A DNA stretch of 64,000 bases from Monilinia fructicola (lineage: Eukaryota; Ascomycota; Leotiomycetes; Helotiales; Sclerotiniaceae): assembly GCA_008692225.1 (NCBI GenBank), contig VICG01000015.1, forward strand, positions 265,001 to 329,000, read 5' to 3'. Below the pieces are notes generated by a model. It was given only the letters and a program-made list of their open reading frames with translations. It searched no databases and was not told the DNA's origin. A program made the position numbers and the translations under genes. Below, piece by piece: positions 1-13,794 of the stretch (its first letter is position 1; each line of letters opens with the position of its first letter).

Positions 1-120
1 AGAACGAGCTACGAAGGAGGTTGTAAAGGGCCGTTGTTACATGATATCGAGCCTTAGGCGAGTTATCATTGGCCGGCCGCGAGCGGCCGTACTCAAAGCT
101 CGTACTCTTATATTTTAAAT
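1..120. other. GC-containing remnant at window edge
   Basis: A short stretch of normal composition with a palindromic GGCCG-rich centre near 72-91, lying directly before 1.3 kb of AT-rich repeat. It has no open frame. It may be the edge of a repeat or the tail of a gene beyond the window; I cannot identify it. Confidence 0.3.
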
Positions 121-235
121 AGATATATCTAATTTAATTATATTTTATACCTCTTTTTATTTTTATATTTCGTTTTATCTTTTTAAACGTATTTTTTATA
201 CTATTCTATTTTTAAATATATATTAATTTATTTTC

Positions 236-620
236 TTATTTTACTTATTTTTACTTATTTTACTTATTTTACTTATTTTACTTATTTTACTTATTTTACT
301 TATTTTATTTATTTTATTTATTCTATTTATTTTATTTATTTATTTATTCTATTTATTTTATTTATTTTATTATAATAATAAACCTTTGAATTTATTATTT
401 ATTATTTATTAATTTATTATTTATTATTTTATTATTTATTATTTATTATTTATTATTTATTATTTATTATTTATTATTTATTATTTATTATTTATTATTA
501 TTATTATTTATTATTTATTATTATTTATTATTATTATTTATTATTTATTATTTTTATTATTTATTATTATTTATTTTATTATTTATTATTTATTATTTAT
601 TATTTATTATTTCGATAATA
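236..620. repeat. TTATT/TTATTTA microsatellite
   Basis: Long low-complexity tract: TTTAC-TTAT units first (about 236-300), then TTTAT and finally near-perfect TTATTTA units up to about 610. The TTATTTA part is the reverse complement of the array at 50568-50900, and both arrays sit next to the same degenerate repeat family in mirror orientation, so the microsatellite appears to belong to that family. Confidence 0.85.
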
Positions 621-639
621 TTATTATTTATAGGCCTAT

Positions 640-985
640 ATTTAAAATTTAGGCCTATTATTTATTATTTAATAGCTGGAAATAAAATAGGCGAAATGGA
701 ATGAGCCGAAATGGTTGATTACCTTCGAAATGACTGAAATGATTAGAATAATTAAGCTTTAAAGGTAGAATATAATAGTTAGTATTAAGAAAGTTAAGGC
801 CTTTTTTATGTTTACTAATATTTAACCAATTGAAATTTTCGTTAAATATTTACTTATAATCAATTATAAGAGGTCTTTAAGATTTAAGATTTATATTTTT
901 GCATTTCAAACCTTTTATAGTATAAATATAATAATTATATAATATTATAGTTTTGATAAACTTTAAGATTCTTTAAATTCATTAC
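640..985 (-). repeat. Inverted copy of the 50.04-50.55 kb repeat
   Basis: Reads as the reverse complement of 50036-50545. Shared blocks include a stretch with GGAAATAAAATAGG and GAAATGG (tail of the ATTCCATTTCGGC tandem array), a block around AATTTAACCAATT/AATTGG, and a block with CAAACCTTTTATAGTATAA. Many differences are C/T or G/A, as expected for RIP. No coding capacity is visible. Confidence 0.65.
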
Positions 986-1073
986 TTATTAAACTATTAA
1001 TACGTTTAAATAATTATTTTAATATAAAATTCTAAGTAAATAAAGAGAGTAGCGAAAAGTAATATAGGCGACT
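975..1073 (-). mobile_element. Truncated TIR element, family B (right end)
   Basis: The end with GAAAAGTAATATAGGCGACT followed by TA is a RIP-decayed version of the terminus of the complete elements at 23287-24149 and 48571-49584 (GAGAAGTAGGGTAGGCGACT, then TA). Only this end is recognisable; the left boundary is approximate. Confidence 0.5.
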
Positions 1074-1084
1074 TAATATATAAA

Positions 1085-1420
1085 TTTAACTTTGATATTA
1101 CTATTTAATAAAATTATTATATAAAATTATTCTATAAAATTATTCTATAAAATTATTTAAATGAATTTTAATAAGTTTAGCTATAATTTTCGTTAAATTA
1201 TCTAATATTAATATCAATCTCTATTTTTTATTAATTTTTTCCAAGACTTTTAAATTCTATTATACTATTATCTATATAAAAATCTTTATAGTAGATATCA
1301 AAGTACTATAGTTATAATATTCATAATTAAACTATAAGCTATAAAATCCTATCAAAGTTTCGTAGAATAATCATAAGTTTTATATTTACCCATAAATACC
1401 TCTTTTAAACCCCGCCCGAG
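1085..1420 (-). mobile_element. Truncated TIR element, family A (right end)
   Basis: Ends in CTCTTTTAAACCCCGCCCGAG followed by TA, the inverted terminus shared with complete family A elements at 24173-24441, 24463-25362 and 28510-29307. The preceding 70 bases resemble the subterminal part of the 28510 copy (a TTTCGTAGAATAATCATAAG-like block). The left terminus is not found, so it is probably cut short by the family B fragment beside it. Confidence 0.6.
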
Positions 1421-1898
1421 TATAGCGTATAATAGTTCTCCAGGGCTAGGTATTCCAAATAGATTTACTCCATAAGTATCCATAAGTATATACAAATGAA
1501 CTTTCATGACGGGGCTGAAATAACAATTGGCCCATGCTCCCTCCATTGACACGGCACAGCAGGAATGTTCTCTAACCGAGGATTGACCGACAGATAACCT
1601 TCCTCATTCAACCTTTATCTATCTATCACGACCATTTTGATATCAATTGCGAACTTCAGTTAATATCCATGGATGGGACTTGAGTTTCCTTTTGCATCAA
1701 ATCAATACAAATCAAATACAAATCAATACAAATCAATACAAATCAATACAATACAAAACAAGACAATACATAAACGATCTGTCATTGTGTTTTTGTAAAC
1801 CTTTGATATCCTTTTTATTATCATAGTAATAATAATAACGACGATAATTAGTAAATCAATACACATACATACATAATCACCCATTAACGCATAGAAAA
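1421..1898 (+). promoter_or_regulatory. Upstream region of the CoA-binding gene
   Basis: Normal composition returns at about 1421. It holds a short tandem array of AATCAATACA-like units at about 1698-1755, next to the presumed transcription start. The start codon at 1899 has an AGAAAAATGG context (A at -3, G at +4). No recognised binding site stands out. Confidence 0.35.
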
Positions 1899-2458
1899 AT
1901 GGCCACCGAAACAGCAGCTCGCACCTTCTTTTCCTCTCCCTACTTTGCCGTAGTGGGAGCATCCTCAGATCCGGCAAAGTTTGGGCATAAAAGTAAGCGT
2001 GGAACGATTCCTCTCCCTTTCCCAAAAGCAAGCGTTTGCCTCGGCGTTGCACGACCTCGAGCTAATCTCCCCTCCGTGTAGTCTTCGCATGGTACACTGC
2101 CCGTGGTCTGCCCGCTACGCCCATCAACCCCTCCTCCCCCGCCATCAGCGTTGGTCGCACCGAATACCCAACCCTTCCATCTCTCTCTGCTCTGCCCAAT
2201 CCAAGCGAGACCGGGGTCTCTATAATCACCCCTCCAAAGGTTACCCGGAAAGTCTTGGAGGAGGCGAAAGCTTTGGGGGTCAAGAGCGTGTGGTTGCAGC
2301 CTGGAACATATGATGATGAGATATTGGGGTATGCTCTGAGAGAGTTTGAGGGTGGGGTTGGAGGTGAGGAGGGAGGAACTGTGGGAGGGGAGGGCTGGTG
2401 CGTTTTGGTTGATGGGGAGCGAGCTGCCAGAGCTGCGGGTAGGAATCTGAAGTTGTGA
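1899..2458 (+). CDS. CoA-binding domain protein (YccU/CoA_binding_2 type)
   Basis: Predicted 156-aa protein from two exons, 1899-1992 and 2082-2458. The 89-nt intron has donor GTAAGC, a GCTAAT branch point and a TAG acceptor; splicing gives codon ATC and the run KIFAWY. The chain is a small Rossmann-type domain: residues 18-31 hold a VGASSDPAKFGHK nucleotide-binding loop, followed by LPATPINP and, near the end, VTRKVLEEAKALGVKSVW and LQPGTYDDE, all in the order expected for the CoA_binding_2 family. Family members are 130-170 aa, so it is full length. A glycine-rich insert (GGVGGEEGGTVGGEG) lies near the C terminus. The family binds CoA or nucleotide by structure, but its physiological role is not settled; I infer a cytosolic or mitochondrial CoA-binding protein. 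The frame is intact once spliced. Confidence 0.85.
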
Positions 2459-3856
2459 GGGTACACTTGTTGAATGATACTATATTTGAGGATGACCCAT
2501 ACCGAGCAAAATGAGGTGGTCTTCGGATATATCTTGAGATTTGGTGATACGGATTTTTTCATAACCTACAGATATGCGAGAGACATCTCTGGGATAGGTC
2601 TCAGTGGTCTCAGCGGTCTCAGCTTGGAGTGACTACTTTCTGGCCTGAGTTACCCAAGTTACGCTCATCATTCAGCACTTGCGATAAAAACTTATTTCAA
2701 GGAGCTTATGATATTCTGTACGTCAAGGCATCCGGCCATCGATTTTGCGTCTTTTTGCTTCAAAAACAATTGGTATTTTCTATGTAGCCAGTGACTGCAA
2801 ATGAATAGCTTTATTCACATAAGTCTATTGAAGAACGATCTTAGCAAGTGTCCCTCAACTTGAGAGTCAAGACCTTTTCTATAATCAAATAATCTGTACA
2901 CGCATCCTGATTAACAGACTCCTTTTTTGTAACTTACAAATACCCAATGACGCTCTTGTTCCACAAGTCTTGGAACAAGTAGTGCAGCTTTCTTGTGATA
3001 CCATCCGCATTATCTTGGGCAAGAAATGAGAAGACATCAAGAGTCCTCAGTTTCATTTCATTTTTCTTATATATAGTCCTCCAAATGCTAGATCATCGGA
3101 CATTTATCTTCTCCCATTGTACCACGGACGGAAAGTTACCAGGTCAAAACATACTTGTAGTACAGAGACATCATCACAATCATCATCACATCACGATTGT
3201 GAGTGTAGCTCTAACACAACTGCATGCGGTGTCCCCTTCACCCTTCACATCTATTGAGTTGAGCGTCGCAGCCGCACATATACGCATCAAATCCGCTGGC
3301 GGTCAAATTATTCGAGGATCTTCCCTCGTACGTCGGTTGTACTGGCGACCATCAATTTTGAGAGTTACCTCGCGAGTTGCTTTGTGACTTCCTTCGTAGC
3401 CTCATAAATACCGAATCTCCGGTGAATTGGATGATGATTCGGTAATTGGAGGCTGAATGGGCGCACAGCCAGGTGATGCAATGTCTTTGATATACATTGG
3501 ATGTATTCGGTTGTTGGATGATGGTTTTTGGAGAGATGGTTTTGCATCGATGATTCTACAAACAAGATTGAGAAGGTATCAATTATGGAATCTGTCCTCG
3601 CGCATCATGAATTTCAAGGATTCAAAAGGTATTTCGTGGCACATACGAATTTGCTTCCTTACTCGAAATCTTCCCTGGTATGATTGATGTGTGTATGTAT
3701 GTATGTATGTATGTTTGTATGTCTGTATATCTGTATGTGCTGCCAAACCTCACTTCTTTCCTTCCTGAAGCGAGACGTCCGTTTCGTTCCTTGATGCAGA
3801 TGATTCGATATAACTAGGTAGATGGTGATATTCAGGGAATTCAGGCAATTCTCAGC
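2459..3856. other. Intergenic region
   Basis: No supported gene. It holds a short triple repeat of GGTCTCAG at 2599-2625 and a TGTATGTA array at 3689-3740. Short open frames here show no family resemblance and no splice-consistent extension. Confidence 0.5.
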
Positions 3857-4210
3857 TTGGGGTTTGTCTTTTTGCTTTCCTTCCTTCCTTCTTTCCTTCT
3901 TTCCTTCTTTCCTTCTTTCCTTCTTGCGTTACTTACTCTCTTTGGTTTTCATCACGTTCACTTTTCAATAGACTTCAAAAATACAGTCGCGACTAAAAGG
4001 TATCATCAATCTGATCGCGCTTTCCTCTTTCCTCTTTCCTCTTTCCTCTTTCCTCTTTGGCTTTATTCACATGCTCTTTCCTATCTTCCTACTTTTCATG
4101 ATCACTGACAACACCACCACCACCACCACCACCCAATACCACACACGTGTTTTCACTTAATACTCAATTATCTCCCAAGTCACTGTTTTCTTATTCGCAA
4201 GCCAACGTGA
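3857..4210 (+). promoter_or_regulatory. Pyrimidine-rich promoter region of the MFS gene
   Basis: Two CT tracts on the coding strand, CCTTCTTT units at 3877-3925 and CTTTCCT units at 4019-4060, are followed by a CAC-triplet run at 4112-4133. Pyrimidine tracts just upstream of the start are common in filamentous fungal promoters. Two ATG codons abut at 4211 and 4214. Confidence 0.4.
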
Positions 4211-5941
4211 ATGATGTCCACAAATCCTCCAGATACATCTGGCGATGTTGGTAGTGGCGATGATGTTCCTGATGCCATTGCTCCATCCCCACGACCATTG
4301 ACGCCCACAGATGTAACTTACCAGGTCCCATCGGATGCTGAAATGGGCATGGCTTCTGATCCTCCGCTTCAAACAGAGGGAGAAATTACCCAGCAATTGC
4401 GACCCCCAGAGCCATCGAGCATTGTATCGTGGGATAGCGATTCTGATCAATTGAACCCTATGAATTGGTCAAGTACTAAGAGATGGGCAAACACTGCCGT
4501 TATTTCGGTCATGACTTTCTCTACGTGAGTACCTTTCTTTCAAGCTCCAACTCATTCCAATAGCGTCTGCTAATCCTTTACAGGCCCCTTGCTTCTACTA
4601 TGTTTGCTCCTGGTGTTCCTCTCGTCATCGATGAATTTCGATCGACCAACAGGATTTTAGAAACTCTTGTCGTCTCAATCTTTGTCCTTGGTTTTGCTAT
4701 GGGTCCTCTGATCGCTGCGCCCATGTCAGAACTCTATGGTCGAAAACCCGTTTACTTGGCCTCTAATTTCCTCTTCTTGATTTTCACCCTCGCTTGTGGC
4801 TCATCAACTGATCTCAACATGCTCATCGTCTTCCGTTCTCTAGCAGGATGTGCCGGAGCTGCTCCTACCGCACTCGGTGGCGCGAGTATCGGTGACATGT
4901 TCCAAAGAGATCAAAGAGGAGTGGCCATGGCGGTTTGGGGAATGGGACCTTTAGCCGGACCGATCGTGGGACCAATCGTAGGAGGCTTTCTTGCTGAAGG
5001 TGCGGGATGGCGATGGGCTTTCTGGTTGGAAGCTATTATCGCTGGACTTACATTGATTCTTGGTTTCTTCCTCTTGCAGGAAACGTATCCGGTTGTTCTT
5101 CTCGAGAAGAAGACAAAGCGCATCATCAAGGAAACGGGCGATACTTCTAAAGTCTCTGCGCTACATCACAAGGATTCACCACTCGAGTATTTCACCAATG
5201 CGATCATTCGTCCATTGAAGATGTTGTTTCTTTCACCCATCGTCTTCTTGCTGTCGGTCTACTATGCGGTGCTCTTCGGCTACTTATATCTCTTCATCGC
5301 CACTTTCCCCACAACTTTCACTTCGCAATACCATTTCTCCATCTCCATCACCGGACTGGCATACTTGGGTCTGGGCTGCGGTATCGGTATTGGCCTCTTC
5401 ACTTCAGGCAAAGTCTCCGATCCACTTTTCAAGAAATTGACAAAGAGAAATGGCGGAGTTGCAGAACCGGAGTATAGATTACCTGCATTGATGCTGACGA
5501 GTCCTTTGATCGCCATTGCTTTCTTCATCTACGGATGGACTGCCGAGTTGAGAATCCATTGGATCGTTCCCATCATCGGCACGAGTTTCTTTGGCATTGG
5601 CTTAATTCCTGCTTTTGTAAGTCGCCACTTTCGTTTTCTCCTTCTCGCTCGGGCTTCCGCGTGCAATGCCACACCATACTTACAACCACAAGCTCTCAAT
5701 CAATATGTATCTCGTCGATAGTTTTTCCACCTACGCGGCTTCCGCGATCGCGGCAACCAAAGTCTTTCAATCGATTGGTGGCGCGTTCTTACCCTTGGCT
5801 GGACCACCCCTTTACGCGGCTTTGGGGTTGGGTTGGGGGAATACGGTGTTGGGATTGGTGGCGTTGCTTTTTTTTCCGGTCCCGATCTTGTTTTATAGGT
5901 ATGGGGGGTGGTTGAGGGGGAGGGGGGGCTTTAAGTTGTGA
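4211..5941 (+). CDS. MFS transporter, DHA1 multidrug/polyamine type
   Basis: Predicted 531-aa protein from three exons: 4211-4524, 4584-5616 and 5693-5941. Intron 1 (GTGAGT to CAG, branch GCTAATC) and intron 2 (GTAAGT to AAG) both keep the frame. About 95 hydrophilic N-terminal residues, presumably cytosolic, precede a 12-segment hydrophobic body. Family signatures are SELYGRKP after the second membrane segment (residues 153-160, MFS motif A region) and GMGPLAGPIVGPIVGG (224-239), the proline/glycine-rich antiporter motif C of proton-coupled drug efflux carriers. The last exon gives YLVDSFSTYAASAIAA, the usual DHA1 C-terminal block. Length and order match fungal plasma-membrane DHA1 exporters. 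The substrate cannot be read from sequence; toxin, fungicide or polyamine export are the usual roles. No breaks are seen, and it has no cluster partner beside it. Confidence 0.9.
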
Positions 5942-6207
5942 TAGGGAAGATGGGAGAGGGGAGAGTCGTCGATGCATAAGGGTTTAAGATTTAACACTGC
6001 TATGGATGGCACGGAATGGGTTGCGATGGATAGAGTGAAGCAGATGAGCTTTCTCATATCGGTAGATGTTACTACAGGTATTTACCTACTTACTAACCCA
6101 CATCCTTAAGATAACTCCAATCTAGCGTAGAGGTAGGTATACTAGTAATTTATAATTCGTAATTTATAATTCGTAATTCAATGAGTAATTCAATGAGTAA
6201 TTAATGA
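5942..6207. other. 3' flank of the MFS gene
   Basis: Non-coding. It ends in tandem copies of TAATTTATAATTCG and AATGAGTAATTC (about 6148-6205), which mark the transition to the AT-rich block. Confidence 0.4.
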
Positions 6208-6472
6208 GTAAGTACTTGGTGTGTTTTTAGGTCTATGCCGGGATAAAAATCAACTAAAAACGAAACTATTTTAAAAAATTATAATAAATCAACGAATATC
6301 TAGAAAATCCTAAATAACATTTTATGGTATTATTAAGTTCAAAAATCAACGCTTGGTATATTTAAATTCTTAGAAATCAAAGTTTTCTAATATATATAAA
6401 AGAATTAAAAAGATATACTATTTTATAAATTTTTACCCTAGTATAGACTAACTTGAAACGAATATTCATTGA
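6208..6472 (+). mobile_element. TIR element, family C, copy 1
   Basis: About 265 bp. The left end has AGTACTTGGTGTG, then CTATGCCGGGATAAAAATCA. Near the right end, ATTTTTACCCTAGTATAGAC is its diverged reverse complement. The left end recurs at 48425-48520 (better preserved, ACTTGGCGTTGTTTTGGG) and, reversed, at 61374-61412. It is too small to encode a transposase, so it is a non-autonomous or MITE-like element. The exact termini and target duplication are not clear. Confidence 0.55.
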
Positions 6473-7060
6473 ATAATTAGAATCGATTCTTGTGTTTTAA
6501 ATGTTTTAACTGCTTTTTATTACTAATCTAGATAGGCGGGTTTTAAAAGAGATTTGTATATAAGAGTATAATGAAAGTTATGATTAATTATTTAATAGAA
6601 ATTGGGTTTTTATTTTTTTATTTAATATTTTAAATCGCTTGTTTTTTTATTAATATTTTTATAAGTTTTATAAGTTTTATAAGTTTTGTTATAATAGTAT
6701 TTTCTGAAAAGTAATTTTTATTATAGAGGAATTTTATAGAGAGATATTAATATATAAACTTTATATATATTTTTTATATTTTTTATATCTTTTATACGTT
6801 TTATATTTTTTATATTTTTTATATTTTTATATTTTTTATATATTTTTTATATTTTTTATATTTTTTATATTTTTATTTTTTCTATTTTTTCTATTTTTTC
6901 TATTTTTTCTATTTTTTCTATTTTTTCTATTTTTTCTATTTTTTCTATTTTTTATATTAAGTTAATATTAAATTGATATTAAATAATTATTATTTTTATT
7001 TTTATATATGTCTTTATTATATCTCGCCTAGTATCACATACAAAATGACGCGCCACGATG
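6473..7060. repeat. AT-rich block with family A remnant and microsatellites
   Basis: At about 6533, GGCGGGTTTTAAAAGAGA resembles the family A left terminus, but the CTC start and the other end are lost. 6765-6960 is low complexity: TTTTTTATA units, then TTTTTTCTA units. No gene. Confidence 0.5.
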
Positions 7061-7065
7061 CAACG

Positions 7066-7210
7066 TGTGACGAGGTACGAGGAAACAAAGGGGTCAACTG
7101 AAATAATATAGTTATTCATAAGGAGAAAAAGAAAAGGATTAAAAATCCTTTCCTTTTAAATATTAACTTTAATAGTTATATAATCTTTGTATAAAAGTTA
7201 CTTTTTGATA
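7066..7210 (-). repeat. LTR of copy 1 (left; element 3' LTR)
   Basis: Begins TGTGACGAGG on the plus strand, contains a hairpin-like AAAGGATTAAAAATCCTTTCC block, and ends TTTTTGATA, the mutated form of CTTCCTGACA in the other LTR. Its left half is less mutated than its right half. Confidence 0.85.
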
Positions 7211-10200
7211 TAATCTTCTCTTTTATGTTTAATATTCTAGTAAACTATTGCAATTCGTTTTTTAATTAATAATAATATGTTTAAGGATTCTATAAAAAAA
7301 TAATTTATCAACTTTATGATATCCTATAAAAATTCCTTTTTTATTGTCTTTTTGATTTTTGTGTTAAATGATATATTTTTATGTAAAAGAGAAAAAAAAG
7401 CAAGAATAAATATAAATTTTACGTTACAGCTTATACTTTTTTCACCCTATACCACCCTAATCTATATATTTTAAAATTTTTCTTTAATTTATTTCGGTGT
7501 TATTTAATACTTTTTTAATATTAAGCTTATTCTGGTATATGATATAAGATATTATTCTTTCATTACTCTATCATTTTTTTTTACTTTCAATACTTTTATA
7601 ATATTGGATTTAATTTTTTGATTCTTGTTCAACTATAAATTATATTCTGTTATTTTTTCCCAATGGATGGGGTATATTGTTTGGTTTCATTTTATTCAGG
7701 CTTTTATTGTTCAATTGTAATATTAAACTATTTTTATTGATAATTATTATTTTTATCTTTATTTTGTATATTTGAAAGTATATTTAAATTAATATTAATA
7801 GATTGAAAATTATCTTATTTTTATTGATATATATATTAGCGATTTAGTTCCATTTTATTTTCGGTTGTATTATATATTCATTTATAGAATTTGGCTTTTA
7901 TAATCCAGATTATAATATATCTATTTTCGCAAAATGGCAATTTATTAAATATATTTTGTATTATATAATTCAATAAAGCTTTATAAAACTAGTATATATA
8001 TATTATATATCCTACAAAGCAAATATTATTTCTTTATAAAAAATTATAATCTTTTATTTATAAAGTTTAAAATTAATCTATATATATCGGAATTGAACTT
8101 TTTAAAAATGCCGGAATTTTAGCTCTTTGGTATAACATATATTTTCCCAAACCCTATTTCCATTGGATCCTTATCCGCTATTTTAGTCTTCTTTTTTTTT
8201 ATTATTAAATTGAATAATCTCTTAATTATAATATTATACTCTTATTTATATATTATTCGCATACTTCCTTTCTAATATTAATAATCTTAAGTTAAAACCC
8301 ATTAAAAATATTCCAATTCTCAAAGATTTCCCTATAAAATTTTTTGATTAATATTCTTTTTGTTGTTTTAATTAATATTTAAAAATTATTAAATTTTTTT
8401 AAATAATTTATCTTTTATTCCAATTTATTAATTTTTTTGCTAATTTTAGTATAAATCTTTCAAATTATTTATTTTATTTGTGGTTTTTATTTCGGTTTTT
8501 TAGCTTTGGTATAAATACTAGAGTTTTTTTTTTTTCCAACCACATTTTCCATTTGATATTTATTGGTTTAGCATAAATACTTTTATCTTCCCTTTTTATA
8601 ATTATATGCTTTTTTTTATTATTTTAAATGGTTTTATCGTTATCATCGTTTTATATTTCTTATATTAAATATATTGCTTTTTACCTTCTTCTACATTTCT
8701 CAAAATATTTGATATTACTTCATCCATATTTATAGTTTCTTCGATTAACTGTAACGTAAACTGATTCTTTAGGTTTTTTCTTTTTATAATATATAATTGA
8801 TTTATTGGTTTTCTTCTTTCTTTTCTTTATTCTTTTTTTTTCTAATAGTTTTTGTTTTTTTTATTAATCTTTATTTTTTCATTTTTACAATCAAACTATA
8901 TATTTAATCATCGCTTTATAACTGCTTTTTTTTACTACCAATTAACTTAAATATAATCATAGTTTCATCTTAATCTTTACTTAATTATTTTTTATTAGTT
9001 ATTACAATTACTTTAGCTATATCTTTTTTATACATTAGCGTAATCGGGTTATACTTTTATTCTTTTATCAAATTTATATATTATTCATATATCATTATTT
9101 TTTCCAAAAATAGGATAATTAGTAATATTTGTTTTTGGATTTTTTAATCGCTTTTTTTTATAGATGTATTAATAATATTCTATATATTTAAAATATATAT
9201 TCTTTTATAACTGCTTCTTTTAAAAACTTATTTGTTATATTTAATTTTATTTATTTCTATAATTTTCCCTATTTAATATTTATTATATTGCAGATTTTTT
9301 TTTATACTTTATTATTATATAAATTAAATTATTCTTTTATTATTAATGGATCCTATACTTTTATTGTAGCCCAAAAAATATTTGCTACCAATACCACTTT
9401 ATTGGTTTGAAGTATTAGCCCCAATCTATTAAGGTTTATTATATTTATTTTAATTAGTTTAATATTATTATTATTATTTTTAGGAAGGATATTTTAATAG
9501 AAATCGAATTTAAAAAAATATTAATAATATAATAAATTATATATAATCTATAATAAGAATAATAATATTAATAAAATCAATAAGTTCTATTTCTACATTT
9601 TCTAAAAATATTGGAATTAACGTTTTAACCCCTCTTCTTATACAAGGTATTTATCAAGAATTCCAAAATCAGTCTAATATCCCTTTATTTGGAAAATAAG
9701 GTCTGTTTTTGGTATTACTATAATAATATTGTTGATTATTTAATTATTCTACATATCTCAATCTATCAATTAATATATTTTTTATAATATTTTTGGGATT
9801 ATAATAAGTTTATTTAAATGATAATTTATTATTTTTAAAATGGATTATTATTATAATAGTTTAGGATTCAATTTTAGCTATTTAAGTGCTATTTTTATAA
9901 TTTTTAATCCATAATAATTTTATTTAATCTTTTTTTGATTTGATTTTATTTCTAAAACTAAGATAATGATATATTTTCCTATTCATAATCTAAATCAGTA
10001 TTTATTATTTTTATTTTATTTTGATTTTTTTAGTATCTTTTGTAAAAGCTTCTATAGTAAACAAATATAATTTAAAGAATTTTTTTATTATGTTTTAAGT
10101 ATTAGTTAGATTTTTTGATTTCTACTATATATTTTTTTATTTGAATAATCTTTTCATTTAATCAAAAATTTTAATTTTTTTTATTTTTTTTTATTCTAAA

Positions 10201-13200
10201 ATTAAAAATCTTTTTGAATATACTATTTTTAAAATAATATCCTTATATTATATATTTATACAAATTTGCAATTTAGTTTTTTTTTGTTATTCAAGCAATC
10301 CATCCGATTTATTATTTTATATAGTATAAAGATTAATATAAAAAAACGTTATAGTATTAAAAGATTAATGGTAATTTTAGTTTATAGAGGCTTGTAATTC
10401 TATATTTTCTATTATTTTAAAAAAAATTAATATTTTTAGGATTTAACTTAGTATATTTTCTATTTATTAATAAATTCTTTATTGTTAATTAAACTATGTT
10501 ATCTATTTTAAATATTTAGGGTTTATATTTTATATTTATAATATTTTACTATTAAATTTTAAGTATAGATTAATTCTTTTATTATTATCACATACAATAT
10601 TTTTAGTTTTTATTAGTTGTAAAATATTTTTTAATTTTTGTTATATATTTATATTAATTAATAATAATAGTATTTTTTTATTTACTTTAAATAACGAAAT
10701 ATTTATAATTAATATTAAATATAAAAATTATAAGCGTATTCTACTATAAATAAAAGGTTTATTTAACTATTTTATTTATAATTAATAAAATATTTAATAT
10801 AAGTCTTAATAATTTAATTTATTTGTTTAATGAAATTATTAATTTACAAATAAAATGTCATTAAAAATTTCCTAATTATACCTAAATAATTATTAAAATT
10901 ATTAGAAATATTTATAAAAAACTTGCCTTATTTTTAATAATTAAATTATAATTTAATATAATAAATAATTAATTAATTAAATTAAAATAATCTACTTTAA
11001 ATCTATTATTAATTAGATTATAATTAAATATTAATTCTTAAGTTTCTTTATTAATTAAAAATTTGTTTTTTTAATATATTATACAAGATTTAATATAATC
11101 CATTATATTTACATTTATTTTCTTTTAATTATAACAATTTTTTTATATTATCTATGATTATATTTTTAATTAAAATGGCTAATTATTCAAAAATTGTAAA
11201 ATTTTTGTAACAATAATTTTTATAACGTTTTATCCAATGATATATACAATCTTGTTTTTTTATAATATCAAAAATTATTATACATAATAAATTCTTTTTC
11301 TTTTAGATTTTAATAGCTTAATTAAAATTTTTTAATTAATTTTACTAATTTTTCTTTATATTCCAATTTTGCTATAATATCTTTTAGGTTTAATGTTAAT
11401 AAAAACAAAATTGTTATACCCTATATACTATTATAATTTAATTTTGTATTTTCTATTTTCTTTAATTTCTTTATATATATAATACCTTCCTTTTTTATAG
11501 ATTATATTTGCTTTAGCTACAATAATATATAATAGATTTTATTGATTATCTATAATTAAAAACAAGTTAAATAATTGGGTAATATAATTTTAATAATAGG
11601 GTTAGTTTAAAATCCTTGTTTTAATAATCTAATCTTTTTAATAATATATCTATTGGATTGTTTTTACCTGGTTTGTAAACAATTATAAAAATTTATTCTT
11701 AATAATATTATTGTTTATTATACTATCTTCTTATCAAATATTTTTAATATTATAAAATACTTTAAATTATTGTAATTTATCATTATAATCATTTAATATT
11801 ATATTTCTTCAAAAAAGTATTTTCAATGCTTTATTAATTTTATAATAATTAATAATTTTTAATTGAAAATTATATAATTAATTTCCATTGATATTAATTT
11901 TTTTTAAATAAAATATAATTGGGTATCTATATCCATCCTTTTTTTTTTTTTTATATTTTTTAGAATATTTCTATACTAATTATTAATTTAATAATAATTT
12001 TTATAGTCCCTTACAATTTGTTAAAATAATAATAATAATGTTAATATTTATTTATAGAAATTATAGAATCTAAGAAATAATAATATTTTCTAAATACTTT
12101 TCAGAGATGATTAAAATAGTTATTATTTTTATTCTAAATAAATCTATAATTATTCCTTTATTTAATATTATATAATTAAAGAATTTTATCTATTTAACTT
12201 TAAATTAATATTTTTAAACTTATAAAATAGTTTTTTTATTTAATAATTATTTCAATATTTATTTTATATAATTTTTATATTTTTCCTTATTTTTAAAATA
12301 AATCAAAATATTTTTAAATAAAAATATTAAATTAGTTTATTTTATAAATTGTTTTAAATATTGATTGATGTAGGCCTAAAAAAGTTGCTAGTGTATTATA
12401 TAATCCGAATAATATTACTAAGTACTTATAAGAATTTAATCTATTATGGAAAACTATCTTCTATTTATTTCCTTTATATATATATATTAAATTATAAATT
12501 TTTTTTAAATTTAGTTTTATAAATATAATTGTTTTTTCTCTAACCTATTAAATATCTCTAATATTAATGGAATTAGATATTTATTTAAAATAAATTATTA
12601 CATTAAATATTTTAATAATTTATGTATAATAATCATAATTCTATAATACCCTTCTTTTTTATAAATAATATTAATATACTTGCTTCCAATTTAATTAATT
12701 TAATAAACTTTAGTTCTATTATTTTTTTTATATATTTTTCTAATATTTTTTAATTTTGCTTTCAACAAATTATATATTAGATCGAATAATAGTATTATAC
12801 CTAATCACAACATAATTTTATAATCTATTCCTAATCTATATAATGGAAATTTCTCCGTTTTTATCTTATTAAATACTTTAGTAAATTCCTTATATTTATT
12901 TGGGATCTATTACAATACTATTATAATTGAACCTAGATTCAATTTCTTTATTAATATTAAAAATATTATTATTAATAATAAAAAAACTTTTCCATCCCCT
13001 TTTCCACTCTTATTCCCATATCATAATAATATAACACTAATAATTTAAAGAAATCCTATACTTCCTTAAACATTCTTCCTTTATTTTATTCTAGTTTTTT
13101 TATTTTCTAATCTATCTTTAGATTAAATTATTTTAGAAATAGTAATTTAAGGATAATATCAATTACCTGTAAAAGTATTTTGTAAAAGACTATTAATAAT

Positions 13201-13794
13201 CTTTTTTTTAAAAAAAAAGATATTTAAATTTTATTTTCTTTTTTACAATATTTAAAGTTAATATTATTATCTTTTTGTTTATATTCTATATTGTAGAATA
13301 ATATATATTAATATTTTTATAATTGATTTATTTGATTATTTTTAGTTTTAATAAAATTTATAGTAGTTTTTAAGTTTATTATTGTTTAAAATATTATTTT
13401 ATTTTCATTTTTCTTTATAAAAATAATTTTTATAATTAAAAATACTTAATAAATATCTATAATTTAAAGGTAATCATATATATTTTTGATTATCAATAGA
13501 TTATAATATAGTATTTTATTCTTGTATAGTTTTTAATAGTAATAATTTCTATAATATATTTTTTAATAATATTAATACAGCAATTTATTATATCTTTATT
13601 AATTTTAATATATTCGTTATATAATATATTTCTTTTTTTTCTAATATTAACCTAATTATAAATAATTCATTCAAATTCATTACTTAGAAACCATTATGAT
13701 CTCTTTTCTATTTTAATTCAGCTAATCAAAAATCTATTCCCTTATATTCCATAGCTTTTAAATCTAAAAGAACTTCTTGTTTTTTAGCTTTTTG

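Noticed and set aside
2062..2562. 166-codon minus-strand frame
   Set aside because: Lies opposite exon 2 of the CoA-binding gene, which has a recognised fold and a valid splice.
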